Source: CAZGXM01 sp964529795
Lineage (GTDB): Bacteria > Bacillota > JADQBR01
Length of the DNA stretch: 9,317 bases
Assembly: GCA_964529795.1 (NCBI GenBank)
Contig: CAZGXM010000081.1
Location: forward strand, 1-9,317
Direction of reading: 5' to 3'
The position numbers and the translations under genes are program-made. A model generated the notes under the pieces. The model saw only the letters and a program-made list of their open reading frames with translations. It ran no database searches and was not told where the DNA came from. Position 1 is the stretch's first letter, and the number at the start of each line of letters is the position of its first letter. Positions 1 through 6,788 of this stretch are shown piece after piece.

Positions 1-521
1 TGGAACCGGTGATAAATCCTTCCCAGGTAATCATTGCCGGGCCCCGCAATGCCTTGAACAAGATAGAACGGGCCTTTGTCAACGTTGACATAAACGGGGT
101 GACACAGAATGTGTTGGAGAACCTGCCGGTGAAAGTGGAGGACAGGTTGGGGAATTCTCTGATCGAATGGGTACGGGTAGTGCCCCAGGCCGTAGAACTG
201 TTTATTCCCATAGTCAAAGAACAGCCTGGCAAGCAGGTAGCCGTCCAACCGGTGCTGGAAGGAGAACCGGCCCGGGGATACGTGATCAAGCGCATTATCG
301 TGGAACCGGAGTTGATTAAAGTTTACGGTGACATGAATAAACTGCGGGATATCCAGTACCTGGATACGGCGCCCATCAGTATAGAGGGAGCGAAGGAGAA
401 TGTGCAGCAGCAGGTACAGCTGCACCTGCCTTCCGGAGTGACTCCCAGCGTCTTTACGCCCATCCAGGTGCTGGTGGAAATCGGCCCCGGTGAGCAGCCC
501 CGGGAAACAAAATCCCGGTAA
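1..521 (+). CDS. cdaR: CdaR (YbbR-domain regulator of the c-di-AMP cyclase CdaA), 3' part
   Basis: This is the C-terminal part of a protein whose start lies before the window. The frame is already open at base 3 (Glu-Pro-Val-Ile-Asn-Pro), so the GTG at 9 is an internal valine codon and not a start. The visible ~172 residues form the end of one and most of a second beta-rich YbbR repeat. Each has the pattern of a V/I-x-V-x-G-P or V-x-V-Y-G-D turn followed by I/L-x-x-I-x-x-(L/V)-x-T/V-x-x-I-x-I-x-G. The last repeat ends in P-I-Q-V-L-V-E-I, then a short charged tail. In Firmicutes CdaR is a membrane-anchored extracytoplasmic protein that binds and modulates the diadenylate cyclase CdaA. cdaA-cdaR-glmM-glmS is a conserved cluster, and glmM and glmS follow here. 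The N-terminal membrane anchor is outside the window. The family assignment rests on the repeat pattern plus gene order. Confidence 0.85.
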   Translation, partial: EPVINPSQVIIAGPRNALNKIERAFVNVDINGVTQNVLENLPVKVEDRLGNSLIEWVRVVPQAVELFIPIVKEQPGKQVAVQPVLEGEPARGYVIKRIIVEPELIKVYGDMNKLRDIQYLDTAPISIEGAKENVQQQVQLHLPSGVTPSVFTPIQVLVEIGPGEQPRETKSR

Positions 522-609
522 CTTTTTCCGGGAGGGCGTAATATATTAAAAGTGTATTTGGATAAGAAAACCTTTGAGATATAAGAAAAACAACTGGCAG
601 GGAAAGTTT

Positions 610-2214
610 ATGCGGTTAAAAGTAAGCGGTTTACGTTTAAAACTGGACCAACCTCTGGCCGTGCTTCAGTCCCGGGCGGCAGAGGTGCTGAGAGTGCCGC
701 CGGTACAGGTAAAAGATTTAAAAATTACCCGGGAATCCGTGGATGCCCGCCGCCGGGAAATTTTCCTGGTCTATACCGTGGAAGTGACGGTGGCGGACCA
801 TTTGCTTGAGAAAAAGCGCTTAATACCCGGCAGCCAGGTACAGCTGGCAACCCATACGGGAAAACGGGTGGTCAAGAGGGGAACGGAGAAAATGCCTTAC
901 CCGCCGGTGGTGGTCGGTGCCGGACCGGCGGGTTTGTTTGCCGCCCTCACTTTGGCTGTCTGGGGATACATCCCGCTTTTATTGGAGCGGGGCCGGGATG
1001 TAGAGAGACGAACAGAGGATGTAAAACGGTTTTGGGAGCAGGGCATTCCTGACCACCGGTCCAACGTGCAGTTTGGCGAAGGCGGTGCGGGCACCTTTTC
1101 CGACGGTAAACTCACCACCCGCATCAAGGATGCCCGGGTGGCAGTGGTATTAAAGCAGCTTATTGCCGCCGGTGCTCCCCCGGAGATTGCCTACCGGCAC
1201 AAGCCCCACCTGGGTACAGATAAACTAAAAGATATAGTCAAAGCACTGCGGGAGAAAATCATCTCCCTGGGCGGCAGGGTATATTTTGAGAGCCAGGTAA
1301 CGGATATTGTTACACGACATAACCGGGTGGAAGCAGTAACTGTCAACGGGGAGCAGGAAGTGAAAACCAGTGCCGTGGTTCTGGCCATCGGCCACAGTGC
1401 CCGGGATACTTATGCCATGCTATGTGAAAAAGTGGACATGGAGCAGAAGCCCTTTGCCTTGGGGGTGCGCATCGAACACCCCCAGCAGTTGATAGACCGG
1501 GGCCAATACGGTGATTATGCCGGGCATCCAAGACTCGGCCCCGCCGATTATTACCTTACTTACCGGGACAGGGAGAGCGGGCGCAGCGCCTATACCTTCT
1601 GCATGTGTCCCGGCGGCTACGTGGTGGCTGGGGCTTCGGAACCGGACACCGTGGTTACCAACGGTATGAGCGAGTCCCGGCGGGATTCCGGCATTGCCAA
1701 CAGCGCCGTGGTGGTAACGGTGGATGAAAAGGATTTTTCCGGCGACCACGTGCTGGCCGGCGTGGAATTGCAGCAGCAGCTGGAGCGCAGCGCTTTTATA
1801 TTGGGCGGCGGCAACTACTTTGCGCCGACCCAGCGGGTGGAGGACTTTTTTGCTGACCGTACCGGTGACCTCGCCATTACCGTGAGACCCACCTACAAAC
1901 CCGGAGTAACCCCGGCCAATTTCAACGAATGCCTGCCCAAGGAACTCACAGAAACTCTAGCCAGGGCGCTGAAGGCATTTGATAAGAAAATACCCGGTTT
2001 TGCCGGGGATGATATTCCTTTAACAGGAGTGGAAACCAGAACTTCCGCACCGGTGCGTATCCTGCGGGACAGGGACACCCAGGCGGTAAACGTAATGGGC
2101 CTTTACCCCGCCGGTGAGGGGGCGGGATATGCCGGCGGCATTGTCAGCGCCGCCGTGGACGGTGTCCGGGTGGCGGAAAACATCATTCAGAGGTTTGCCC
2201 CGCCCGGGGATTGA
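610..2214 (+). CDS. COG2509-type FAD-dependent dehydrogenase, substrate unknown
   Basis: A cytosolic flavoprotein of 534 residues. Residues 1-95 form a small N-terminal domain typical of this family (begins MRLKVSGLRLKLD). A Rossmann FAD-binding motif GAGPAG follows at 103-108, with an acidic E126 at the end of beta2. Family signatures come next: SNVQFGEGGAGTFSDGKL (151-168), a CMCPGG motif with two cysteines (331-336), NGMS (351-354), and a C-terminal FAD-contact segment with GLYPAGEGAGYAGG (497-510). The frame is open from a TTG at 574, but I choose ATG 610 because AGGGAA at about 599-604 lies at the right distance and the TTG has no ribosome binding site. The gene sits between cdaR and glmM, 21 bp before glmM, so it is probably co-transcribed with them. 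The family has no firmly established substrate. An oxidoreductase role is inferred from the fold, and a link to cell-wall precursor metabolism is inferred only from position. Confidence 0.88.
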   Translation: MRLKVSGLRLKLDQPLAVLQSRAAEVLRVPPVQVKDLKITRESVDARRREIFLVYTVEVTVADHLLEKKRLIPGSQVQLATHTGKRVVKRGTEKMPYPPVVVGAGPAGLFAALTLAVWGYIPLLLERGRDVERRTEDVKRFWEQGIPDHRSNVQFGEGGAGTFSDGKLTTRIKDARVAVVLKQLIAAGAPPEIAYRHKPHLGTDKLKDIVKALREKIISLGGRVYFESQVTDIVTRHNRVEAVTVNGEQEVKTSAVVLAIGHSARDTYAMLCEKVDMEQKPFALGVRIEHPQQLIDRGQYGDYAGHPRLGPADYYLTYRDRESGRSAYTFCMCPGGYVVAGASEPDTVVTNGMSESRRDSGIANSAVVVTVDEKDFSGDHVLAGVELQQQLERSAFILGGGNYFAPTQRVEDFFADRTGDLAITVRPTYKPGVTPANFNECLPKELTETLARALKAFDKKIPGFAGDDIPLTGVETRTSAPVRILRDRDTQAVNVMGLYPAGEGAGYAGGIVSAAVDGVRVAENIIQRFAPPGD

Positions 2215-2235
2215 GCAAGCAAGGAGGTTATATAC

Positions 2236-3567
2236 ATGAGACTTTTCGGAACAGACGGAGTAAGAGGAGTGGCCAATAAGGGGCTCACCCCCGAGCTGGC
2301 CTTTAAACTGGGCCGTGCCGGTGCCCAAGTGCTGGCAAAAACCGGGAAAAAGCCCCGGATAGTCATCGGCAAGGACACCCGTATTTCCGGCGATATGCTG
2401 GAAGCAGCCCTGGTGGCGGGAATTTGCTCCGTGGGAGCGGATGCCCTGCTGGTGGGAGTGGTGCCTACACCGGCAGTGAGCTTTCTTACCCGGGACCTGG
2501 AAGCCACCGCCGGGGTGGTAATCTCCGCGTCCCATAATCCCGTGGAGGATAACGGCATCAAGTTTTTTAACAGCCGGGGCTACAAGCTGGAAGATGCCGT
2601 GGAGGATGAAATTGAAAAAATCACTCTGGGTGAAGATACCGGGCCCCGTCCCACCGGCGCCGGTGTGGGCCGGGCGGTGCACGTCATGGATGCCGAAAGC
2701 CGTTACGTTGACTTCCTGAAAAAAACCATCAGCACTGATCTCAAAAGTATCAAAGTGGTGGTGGACTGTGCCAACGGCGCCGCCAGCAGCGCCTCCCCCA
2801 AAGCCTTGTGGGAACTGGGGGCGGAAGTGATTCCCGTCTTTAATGACCCTGATGGCATCAACATCAATAAGGATTGCGGCTCCACCCGTATCCAGGCTTT
2901 ACAGCAGGCGGTATTGGAGCATGGCGCCCGGGTGGGATTGGCCCATGACGGCGATGCCGACCGGGTGCTGGCCGTGGACGAAAATGGGCAAGTGGTGGAC
3001 GGCGACCAGATCATGGTTATCTGCGCCCGGAATTTAAAGGAAAAGGGGAAATTGGCCCAAAACACCCTGGTGGTGACGGTGATGAGCAACTTGGGCCTGC
3101 ATTTGGCTTTAAAGGAGAAAGGAATCAGGACCGAGCAGACCAGGGTGGGCGACCGCTACGTGCTGGAGAGAATGCGTGAGATTGGTGCATCTCTCGGCGG
3201 CGAGCAGTCCGGCCATATTATTTTCCTGGACCACAATACCACCGGCGACGGTGTGCTCACCGGCCTGCAGCTTTTGGCGGTAATGAAGGAAAGCGGCCAA
3301 CCCCTGTCAAAGCTTGCTTCCGGGATAAAGCGCCTGCCCCAGGTACTGGTCAACGTGCACGTCAGGGATAAGCAGGCCAGCATGGAGCACCCGGTGGTGC
3401 AGGAGGCCATCCAAGAGGCGGAAGCAACCCTGGGTGACCAAGGGCGTATTCTGGTACGGCCTTCAGGTACCGAACCGCTCTTGCGCATCATGGGAGAAGG
3501 TACCGACGAGCAGCAAATCAGGCAGATTGTGGAAAGCATTGCTCAAGTGGTAAGAGAGCAGGTATAA
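2236..3567 (+). CDS. glmM: Phosphoglucosamine mutase GlmM
   Basis: This enzyme converts glucosamine-6-phosphate to glucosamine-1-phosphate in the cytosol, the second step toward UDP-GlcNAc. The 443 residues are full length for the family and all four active-site signatures are intact. They are the catalytic phosphoserine loop SASHNP (97-102, with Ser99 as the phosphorylated residue), the Mg-binding DGDADR (238-243), the sugar-specificity loop GEQSGH (322-327) and the phosphate-binding RPSGTEP (408-414). The N-terminus MRLFGTDGVRG is characteristic. The start is fixed by AAGGAGG at 2221-2227, 8 nt before the ATG. It lies 21 bp downstream of the FAD-dehydrogenase gene and upstream of the glmS ribozyme, which suggests one transcription unit whose glmM portion escapes ribozyme-triggered decay of glmS. 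In related Firmicutes, c-di-AMP synthesis by CdaA is modulated by GlmM, which fits the upstream cdaR. Confidence 0.97.
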   Translation: MRLFGTDGVRGVANKGLTPELAFKLGRAGAQVLAKTGKKPRIVIGKDTRISGDMLEAALVAGICSVGADALLVGVVPTPAVSFLTRDLEATAGVVISASHNPVEDNGIKFFNSRGYKLEDAVEDEIEKITLGEDTGPRPTGAGVGRAVHVMDAESRYVDFLKKTISTDLKSIKVVVDCANGAASSASPKALWELGAEVIPVFNDPDGININKDCGSTRIQALQQAVLEHGARVGLAHDGDADRVLAVDENGQVVDGDQIMVICARNLKEKGKLAQNTLVVTVMSNLGLHLALKEKGIRTEQTRVGDRYVLERMREIGASLGGEQSGHIIFLDHNTTGDGVLTGLQLLAVMKESGQPLSKLASGIKRLPQVLVNVHVRDKQASMEHPVVQEAIQEAEATLGDQGRILVRPSGTEPLLRIMGEGTDEQQIRQIVESIAQVVREQV

Positions 3568-3639
3568 TAAATTAGTTGGGGGTGATATATGAGGAAGGAA
3601 AGATTATACACCCATAGTTTTGCTGCACGAGGTGAAAAA

Positions 3640-3784
3640 AGCGCCCGGACCGCAAAAAGACATGCGGTTGACGAGGTGGGGGTTGATCGAACTTTCGGCG
3701 GATGCCCCCCGGCCAGAAAGCAGGTCGTGACAGGCACTACAAAACCCGGGAGCAATCCCGCGCACAAAAGGTGTCTGAGCTTTA
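3640..3784 (+). ncRNA. glmS ribozyme/riboswitch (GlcN6P-activated self-cleaving RNA)
   Basis: This RNA lies in the leader between glmM and glmS and matches the glmS ribozyme core. The cleavage site is an A followed by GCGCC, predicted between A3640 and G3641. A P1-type stem ACCGCA (3649-3654) pairs with TGCGGT (3663-3668), followed by the conserved TTGACGAGG. GGGGG (3678-3682) pairs with CCCCC (3705-3709), enclosing TTGATCGA...TTTCGGCGGATG. P3-like AAAGC (3717-3721) pairs with GCTTT (3779-3783). A 7-bp stem, CAGGCAC (3731-3737) with GTGTCTG (3771-3777), encloses ACAAAACC and a GNRA-capped hairpin CGGGA-GCAA-TCCCG (3747-3760). Known members use glucosamine-6-phosphate as the cleavage coenzyme, and the resulting 5'-OH mRNA is degraded, giving feedback repression of glmS. 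Position and conserved core agree. An 86-codon frame across this region is not a gene. Confidence 0.96.
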
Positions 3785-3791
3785 GTTTCCT

Positions 3792-3826
3792 GTTCGAAAA
3801 GAATTCCCCTGGGAAACTTTTCGAAC
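3792..3826 (+). terminator. Long hairpin between ribozyme and glmS RBS (terminator/attenuator-like)
   Basis: GTTCGAAAAG (3792-3801) and CTTTTCGAAC (3817-3826) are perfect 10-bp inverted repeats. An inner TTCC/GGAA pair (3804-3807 with 3812-3815) extends the stem around a 4-nt loop. GTTCTTTT follows, which is only a weak T-tract, and then the glmS Shine-Dalgarno at 3836. It could be an attenuator or leaky intrinsic terminator, an mRNA-stabilising 5' stem after ribozyme cleavage, or a structure that influences ribosome access. The sequence shows the hairpin. The function is inferred. Confidence 0.5.
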
Positions 3827-3835
3827 GTTCTTTTG

Positions 3836-3841
3836 AAGGAG
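3836..3841 (+). promoter_or_regulatory. glmS ribosome binding site (start-deciding)
   Basis: AAGGAG lies 13 nt before ATG 3855 and only 4 nt before an in-frame TTG at 3846. The ATG is preferred despite the long spacing. GlmS needs Cys directly after the initiator Met as its N-terminal nucleophile, and ATG-TGT gives exactly that. A TTG start would bury the cysteine at position 5. Confidence 0.75.
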
Positions 3842-3854
3842 TGAGTTGAAAAAT

Positions 3855-5669
3855 ATGTGTGGCATCGTTGGCTATATCGGCCCCAAACCGGCAGCGCCGG
3901 TGCTTTTGGAGGGCCTTTCAAAGTTGGAATACAGGGGATATGATTCTGCAGGCATTGCAACCATCTGCAGCGAGCGCATCAAAATGGTGAAGAAAAAAGG
4001 AAAACTGGAAGTGCTGGAAGCGGCACTGGCATCTAACGAGCTGTCCGGGACAGTCGGCATCGGCCATACCCGCTGGGCGACCCACGGGAAGCCTTCCGAT
4101 GAAAATGCCCACCCCCATTACGACTGTACCGGCAGTTTCGCCGTGGTGCATAACGGCATAATTGAAAACTACCAGGAATTAAAAGATGAGCTTATCAAGG
4201 AAGGGCATACCTTTCGCTCCGAAACCGATACCGAGGTGCTGGCCCACCTGGTGGAAAAATACTATCAAGGTGACTTGCTGGCCGCGGTCAACCAGGTGAT
4301 CGAACTGGTGGACGGCGCCTACGCCCTGGTGGTGCTGGCAGCAGGGGAGGCGGACAAACTGGTGTGCGCCCGCAAAGACAGCCCCCTGGTGGTGGGCCTG
4401 GGCGAGGGTGAAAACTTCCTGGCCTCGGACATCCCGGCCATCCTCAAGCATACCCGGAAAGCCCATATCCTGGAGGACGGCGAAGTGGCAGTGGTGACGG
4501 GTGAAAGCGTGGAAGTGTTTGACCGGGAAGGCAGAGTGGATAAAAAAGTATATGCAGTGCACTGGGATATTGAAGCGGCGGAAAAAGGCGGCTACCCCCA
4601 CTTCATGCTCAAGGAAATCTTTGAACAGCCCCGGGCGCTCCGGGCCACCCTGAAAGGGAGACTTGATAACGGCAACGTAATCTTAAATGAACTGAAAGAC
4701 ATTGCCCGGCTAAACGAATTCAACAAAGTATATTTCGTTGCCTGCGGCACTGCATATCACGCTGGTTTGGTGGGCAAATACGTGATGGAAAACCTGGCGC
4801 GCATTCCTGCCGAGGTGGACATTGCTTCCGAGTTCCGTTACCGCGACCCGCTGATTGATGAAAACACCCTGGTGGTGGTGATTAGCCAGTCCGGCGAGAC
4901 TGCCGACACCCTGGCAGCCATGCGGGAAGCCCAGGCCAAGGGTGCCCCGGTGGTGGCCATTACCAACGTGGTGGGAAGCTCCGTTTCCCGGCAGGCAGAC
5001 GCCGTCATCTATACCTGGGCTGGCCCGGAAATTGCCGTGGCTTCTACCAAGGCATATCTCACCCAGCTTGCTGCCGTATACCTTCTGGGCCTGTTCCTGG
5101 GACAGGAAAGAAAGATACTGACAGCGGACCAGGTGGCAAGCGTCACCAGGGCCTTGAGAGGACTGCCGGAGCAGGTGGAAACAGTCCTGGAGCACGCGGA
5201 AGCAATAGAAAAACTGGCCTGCGAGTGGGCCGAGCGGGAAGACGCCTTCTTTATCGGCCGCGGCCTGGACTACGCCGTTTCCCTGGAAGGGTCACTGAAA
5301 CTGAAGGAAATTTCCTATATCCACGCCGAGGCCTACGCCGCCGGCGAGCTGAAGCACGGCACCCTGGCATTAATCACCGAAGGTGTGCCGGTGGTGGCCC
5401 TGGCTACCCAAAACACCATTTACGAAAAAACCATATCAAACATCAAGGAAGTAAAGGCCAGGGGCGCCCACGTCACCGCCGTGGTCTTCGACGGCGTGGA
5501 CATCAGCCACACCGTGGACCAGGTGATCTCCATACCCAAGACCATCCCGCTCCTGGCACCGGTACTGACAGTAGTCCCCCTCCAACTCCTGGCCTACTAC
5601 GCCGCCGTCGCCCGCGGCTCCGACGTCGACAAGCCGCGGAATCTGGCAAAAAGTGTGACGGTGGAGTAG
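3855..5669 (+). CDS. glmS: Glutamine--fructose-6-phosphate aminotransferase (isomerising) GlmS
   Basis: The first committed enzyme of amino-sugar synthesis: fructose-6-P plus glutamine gives glucosamine-6-P plus glutamate, in the cytosol. The 604 residues are full length. The N-terminal class II glutaminase domain has Cys2 as nucleophile (MCGIVGYIG), GHTRWATHG (70-78) and HNGIIENY (99-106). Two SIS isomerase domains follow, with ACGTAYHAG (296-304), ISQSGETADT (343-352) and AVASTKAYLTQ (394-404). Next is the block KEISYIHAEAYAAGELKHG (484-502), carrying catalytic Glu485 and His501 (equivalent to E. coli Glu488 and His504). The C-terminal DKPRNLAKSVTVE holds Lys599, equivalent to E. coli Lys603. 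No key residue is missing. The gene is preceded by a glmS ribozyme, so the product is expected to repress the gene's own mRNA. It supplies GlmM, encoded just upstream. Confidence 0.98.
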   Translation: MCGIVGYIGPKPAAPVLLEGLSKLEYRGYDSAGIATICSERIKMVKKKGKLEVLEAALASNELSGTVGIGHTRWATHGKPSDENAHPHYDCTGSFAVVHNGIIENYQELKDELIKEGHTFRSETDTEVLAHLVEKYYQGDLLAAVNQVIELVDGAYALVVLAAGEADKLVCARKDSPLVVGLGEGENFLASDIPAILKHTRKAHILEDGEVAVVTGESVEVFDREGRVDKKVYAVHWDIEAAEKGGYPHFMLKEIFEQPRALRATLKGRLDNGNVILNELKDIARLNEFNKVYFVACGTAYHAGLVGKYVMENLARIPAEVDIASEFRYRDPLIDENTLVVVISQSGETADTLAAMREAQAKGAPVVAITNVVGSSVSRQADAVIYTWAGPEIAVASTKAYLTQLAAVYLLGLFLGQERKILTADQVASVTRALRGLPEQVETVLEHAEAIEKLACEWAEREDAFFIGRGLDYAVSLEGSLKLKEISYIHAEAYAAGELKHGTLALITEGVPVVALATQNTIYEKTISNIKEVKARGAHVTAVVFDGVDISHTVDQVISIPKTIPLLAPVLTVVPLQLLAYYAAVARGSDVDKPRNLAKSVTVE

Positions 5670-5801
5670 GGAAAAATTAGAAAAAATTTATGTTGTAAAA
5701 ATCAAATAAACCCTTTCCATGAGTAAAAAAGTATTTCCACAGATAAAACAAACAGGGAAAAAACGACCGAGAAACAAAAAGCGCCGAAACCGTTGGCACG
5801 T

Positions 5802-5843
5802 AAAGGTTCAGAGGGATTTATCAAAAAATCCCTCTGAACCTTT
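5802..5843. terminator. Perfect 18-bp-arm hairpin between convergent genes, probable bidirectional terminator
   Basis: Positions 5802-5819 (AAAGGTTCAGAGGGATTT) and 5826-5843 are exact reverse complements around a 6-nt loop. It lies 132 bp after the glmS stop and 24 bp beyond the stop of the convergent minus-strand gene, the expected place for a shared terminator. The T-run after the stem is short on either strand (TTTGCAGGTTT on +, CCTTTACG on -), so it is not a textbook intrinsic terminator. The 132 bp before it (5670-5801) is A-rich and I see no gene in it. Confidence 0.55.
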
Positions 5844-5867
5844 GCAGGTTTAAGGAGAGAAAGCGGA

Positions 5868-6455
5868 CTATTTAGTAAGTCCTTCCAAAACTTTATACTG
5901 GGCTACCAGCTCATTTTTGTAGTACGCATTAATGTAATATGTAGCTTCATGAGAAACTATCTCGTTACGGTCAATAATAATTTCTTCTCGGAAAGTATTT
6001 TGTGGCTTTAAATAAAGCTCTTCATTTTTTTTGTACTTTAAATCAGTATCGTGATGCCATTGCCAAATTGTTTGGGTAAAGCCTTTATTGTTAGAAGTAG
6101 TTGGCTTGACCAGGGCCAAATCTAAGGTTTCCTTTTCAATCAGGATGGTCTTGTTTGACTCATTCAGGATTGTGAAAACGACATAAATATGATCACCTGT
6201 AGCTTTAATAGTAAATTTAGAGAAATTTAATTGTCTTTCTTTCGAATAGCCTGGTGAACTCCATAGCATATATTCGTTGTGTGCAATATTTTTAGCGTGA
6301 CTGGGTTGGTCAATCATCATAATCTTGATAACAAAAGCTGATGTTAGTAACAAAATAGCCAAGCACAATACCACTTTGCCTTTTGAACTTGTAATTAAAA
6401 ATGTTATAAGCACACAACAAATCGTTATTAATAGTATGACTACGAAAATCCACAC
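5868..6455 (-). CDS. Two-helix membrane protein with possible BsuPI-like extracytoplasmic domain
   Basis: This 195-residue protein is not a family I can name with certainty. Residues 2-22 and 27-48 are strongly hydrophobic and form two membrane helices separated by a short charged turn (SSKGK). The remaining ~145 residues look like a soluble beta-rich domain. It has YVVFTILNESNKTILIE (91-107), then IWQWHHDTDLKY (130-141), ELYLKPQNTFREE (146-158) and YYINAYYKNELVAQYKV (173-189). That order (strand, N-x-S, polar strand, W-x-W, an 'L-x-P' turn, final strand pair) resembles the BsuPI intracellular proteinase-inhibitor fold found in secreted Bacillus and clostridial proteins. This is a tentative analogy. 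The start is well supported: AGGAGG (minus strand, 6463-6468) lies 7 nt before ATG 6455. The gene is AT-rich and rich in Lys, Ile and Asn, unlike the glm block, and convergent with glmS. It may be acquired or lineage-specific. Confidence 0.75.
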   Translation of the reverse strand: MWIFVVILLITICCVLITFLITSSKGKVVLCLAILLLTSAFVIKIMMIDQPSHAKNIAHNEYMLWSSPGYSKERQLNFSKFTIKATGDHIYVVFTILNESNKTILIEKETLDLALVKPTTSNNKGFTQTIWQWHHDTDLKYKKNEELYLKPQNTFREEIIIDRNEIVSHEATYYINAYYKNELVAQYKVLEGLTK

Positions 6456-6494
6456 ATAAATGCCTCCTATTAAAGCAGTTTGCAGCTCGCTATA

Positions 6495-6752
6495 TTAATA
6501 ATATTGAACAGAATAAGGCCAACACCTTCTTTGAGGTTTAAGGGAGCTGACCTTTATTTCTTTCCTATAAAAATTGACATTGAAAATAGCGTATTTTTCG
6601 GCTATTAATCCGTCATCCAGTAAATCCCCGTTCAAATTAAACATTTTACGAGTATTATGTGTAAGGTAACCGCCCCAGTAACCATATGATATCCAGGATA
6701 TTTTTAATAAATTTTGGATATTAAAGAGGTTTACTGGGGGCTCACCAGGAAG
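6495..6752 (-). pseudogene. Possible gene remnant, unidentified (86 codons open, no usable start)
   Basis: On the minus strand the frame between the stop at 6753-6755 and the TAA at 6495-6497 is open for 85 sense codons. It reads like natural protein: it begins LPGEPPVNLFNIQNLLKIS, continues ISYGYWGGYLTHNTRKMF, then NLNGDLLDDGLIAEKYAIF and NVNFYRKEIKV, and ends PYSVQYY. The only ATG is at 6644 (49-residue product) and has no Shine-Dalgarno before it. There is no in-frame GTG or TTG near the upstream end. Alternating hydrophobic/polar residues and clustered aromatics suggest it once belonged to a longer gene whose 5' part was lost toward the IS-disturbed side. I do not recognise the family, and a chance open frame in AT-rich DNA is possible. 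Confidence 0.3.
6673..6739. repeat. Spaced 9-bp inverted repeat
   Basis: CCCCAGTAA (6673-6681) and TTACTGGGG (6731-6739) are exact reverse complements separated by 49 bp. Flanking G/C also pairs (GCCCC versus GGGGC with one extra G). It lies inside the open minus-strand frame and about 50 bp left of the IS1182 end. It could be a folded RNA, a relic IS end pair or chance. Confidence 0.3.
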
Positions 6753-6788
6753 TTATTTGGTATGTAATGGAAATAACAAACTTGTCTA

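Larger units (their letters stand above)
6456..6788. other. AT-rich intergenic stretch without an intact gene
   Basis: About 330 bp lie between the minus-strand membrane-protein gene and the IS1182 left end. It contains the ribosome binding site of that gene (CCTCCT on +, 6463-6468), a minus-strand open frame that looks like a gene remnant (6495-6752) and a spaced inverted repeat (6673-6739). No RNA gene is recognisable. A promoter for the minus-strand gene is expected around 6480-6530, but I see no convincing -35/-10 pair. Confidence 0.6.

Noticed and set aside
513..533. TCCCGG/CCGGGA hairpin at the cdaR stop, terminator-like
   Set aside because: Only 6 bp, T-run in the loop rather than after the stem, and the next gene lies 76 bp on in the same direction.
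574..609. TTG start giving a 12-residue N-terminal extension of the FAD-dehydrogenase
   Set aside because: No ribosome binding site before TTG 574. ATG 610 has AGGGAA at good spacing and matches the family's N-terminus.
2020..2682. 220-codon minus-strand frame opposite the FAD-dehydrogenase and glmM
   Set aside because: It is a shadow of two certain genes on the + strand in GC-rich DNA. The translation is His/Gly-rich without family features.
3589..3849. 86-codon + strand frame between glmM and glmS with an RBS-like GGGGGTG upstream
   Set aside because: Nearly all of it overlays the glmS ribozyme and the following hairpin, and the translation is low-quality basic sequence. The RNA explains the conservation better.
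5225..5680. 151-codon + strand frame inside glmS
   Set aside because: An out-of-frame shadow of the glmS C-terminal region. The translation is Arg/Pro/Gly-rich and not protein-like.
5776..5800. AAAAAGCGCCGAAACCG, resembling the ribozyme 5' core, downstream of glmS
   Set aside because: None of the later ribozyme elements (TTGACGAGG, GNRA hairpin) follow. The match is short and likely chance.
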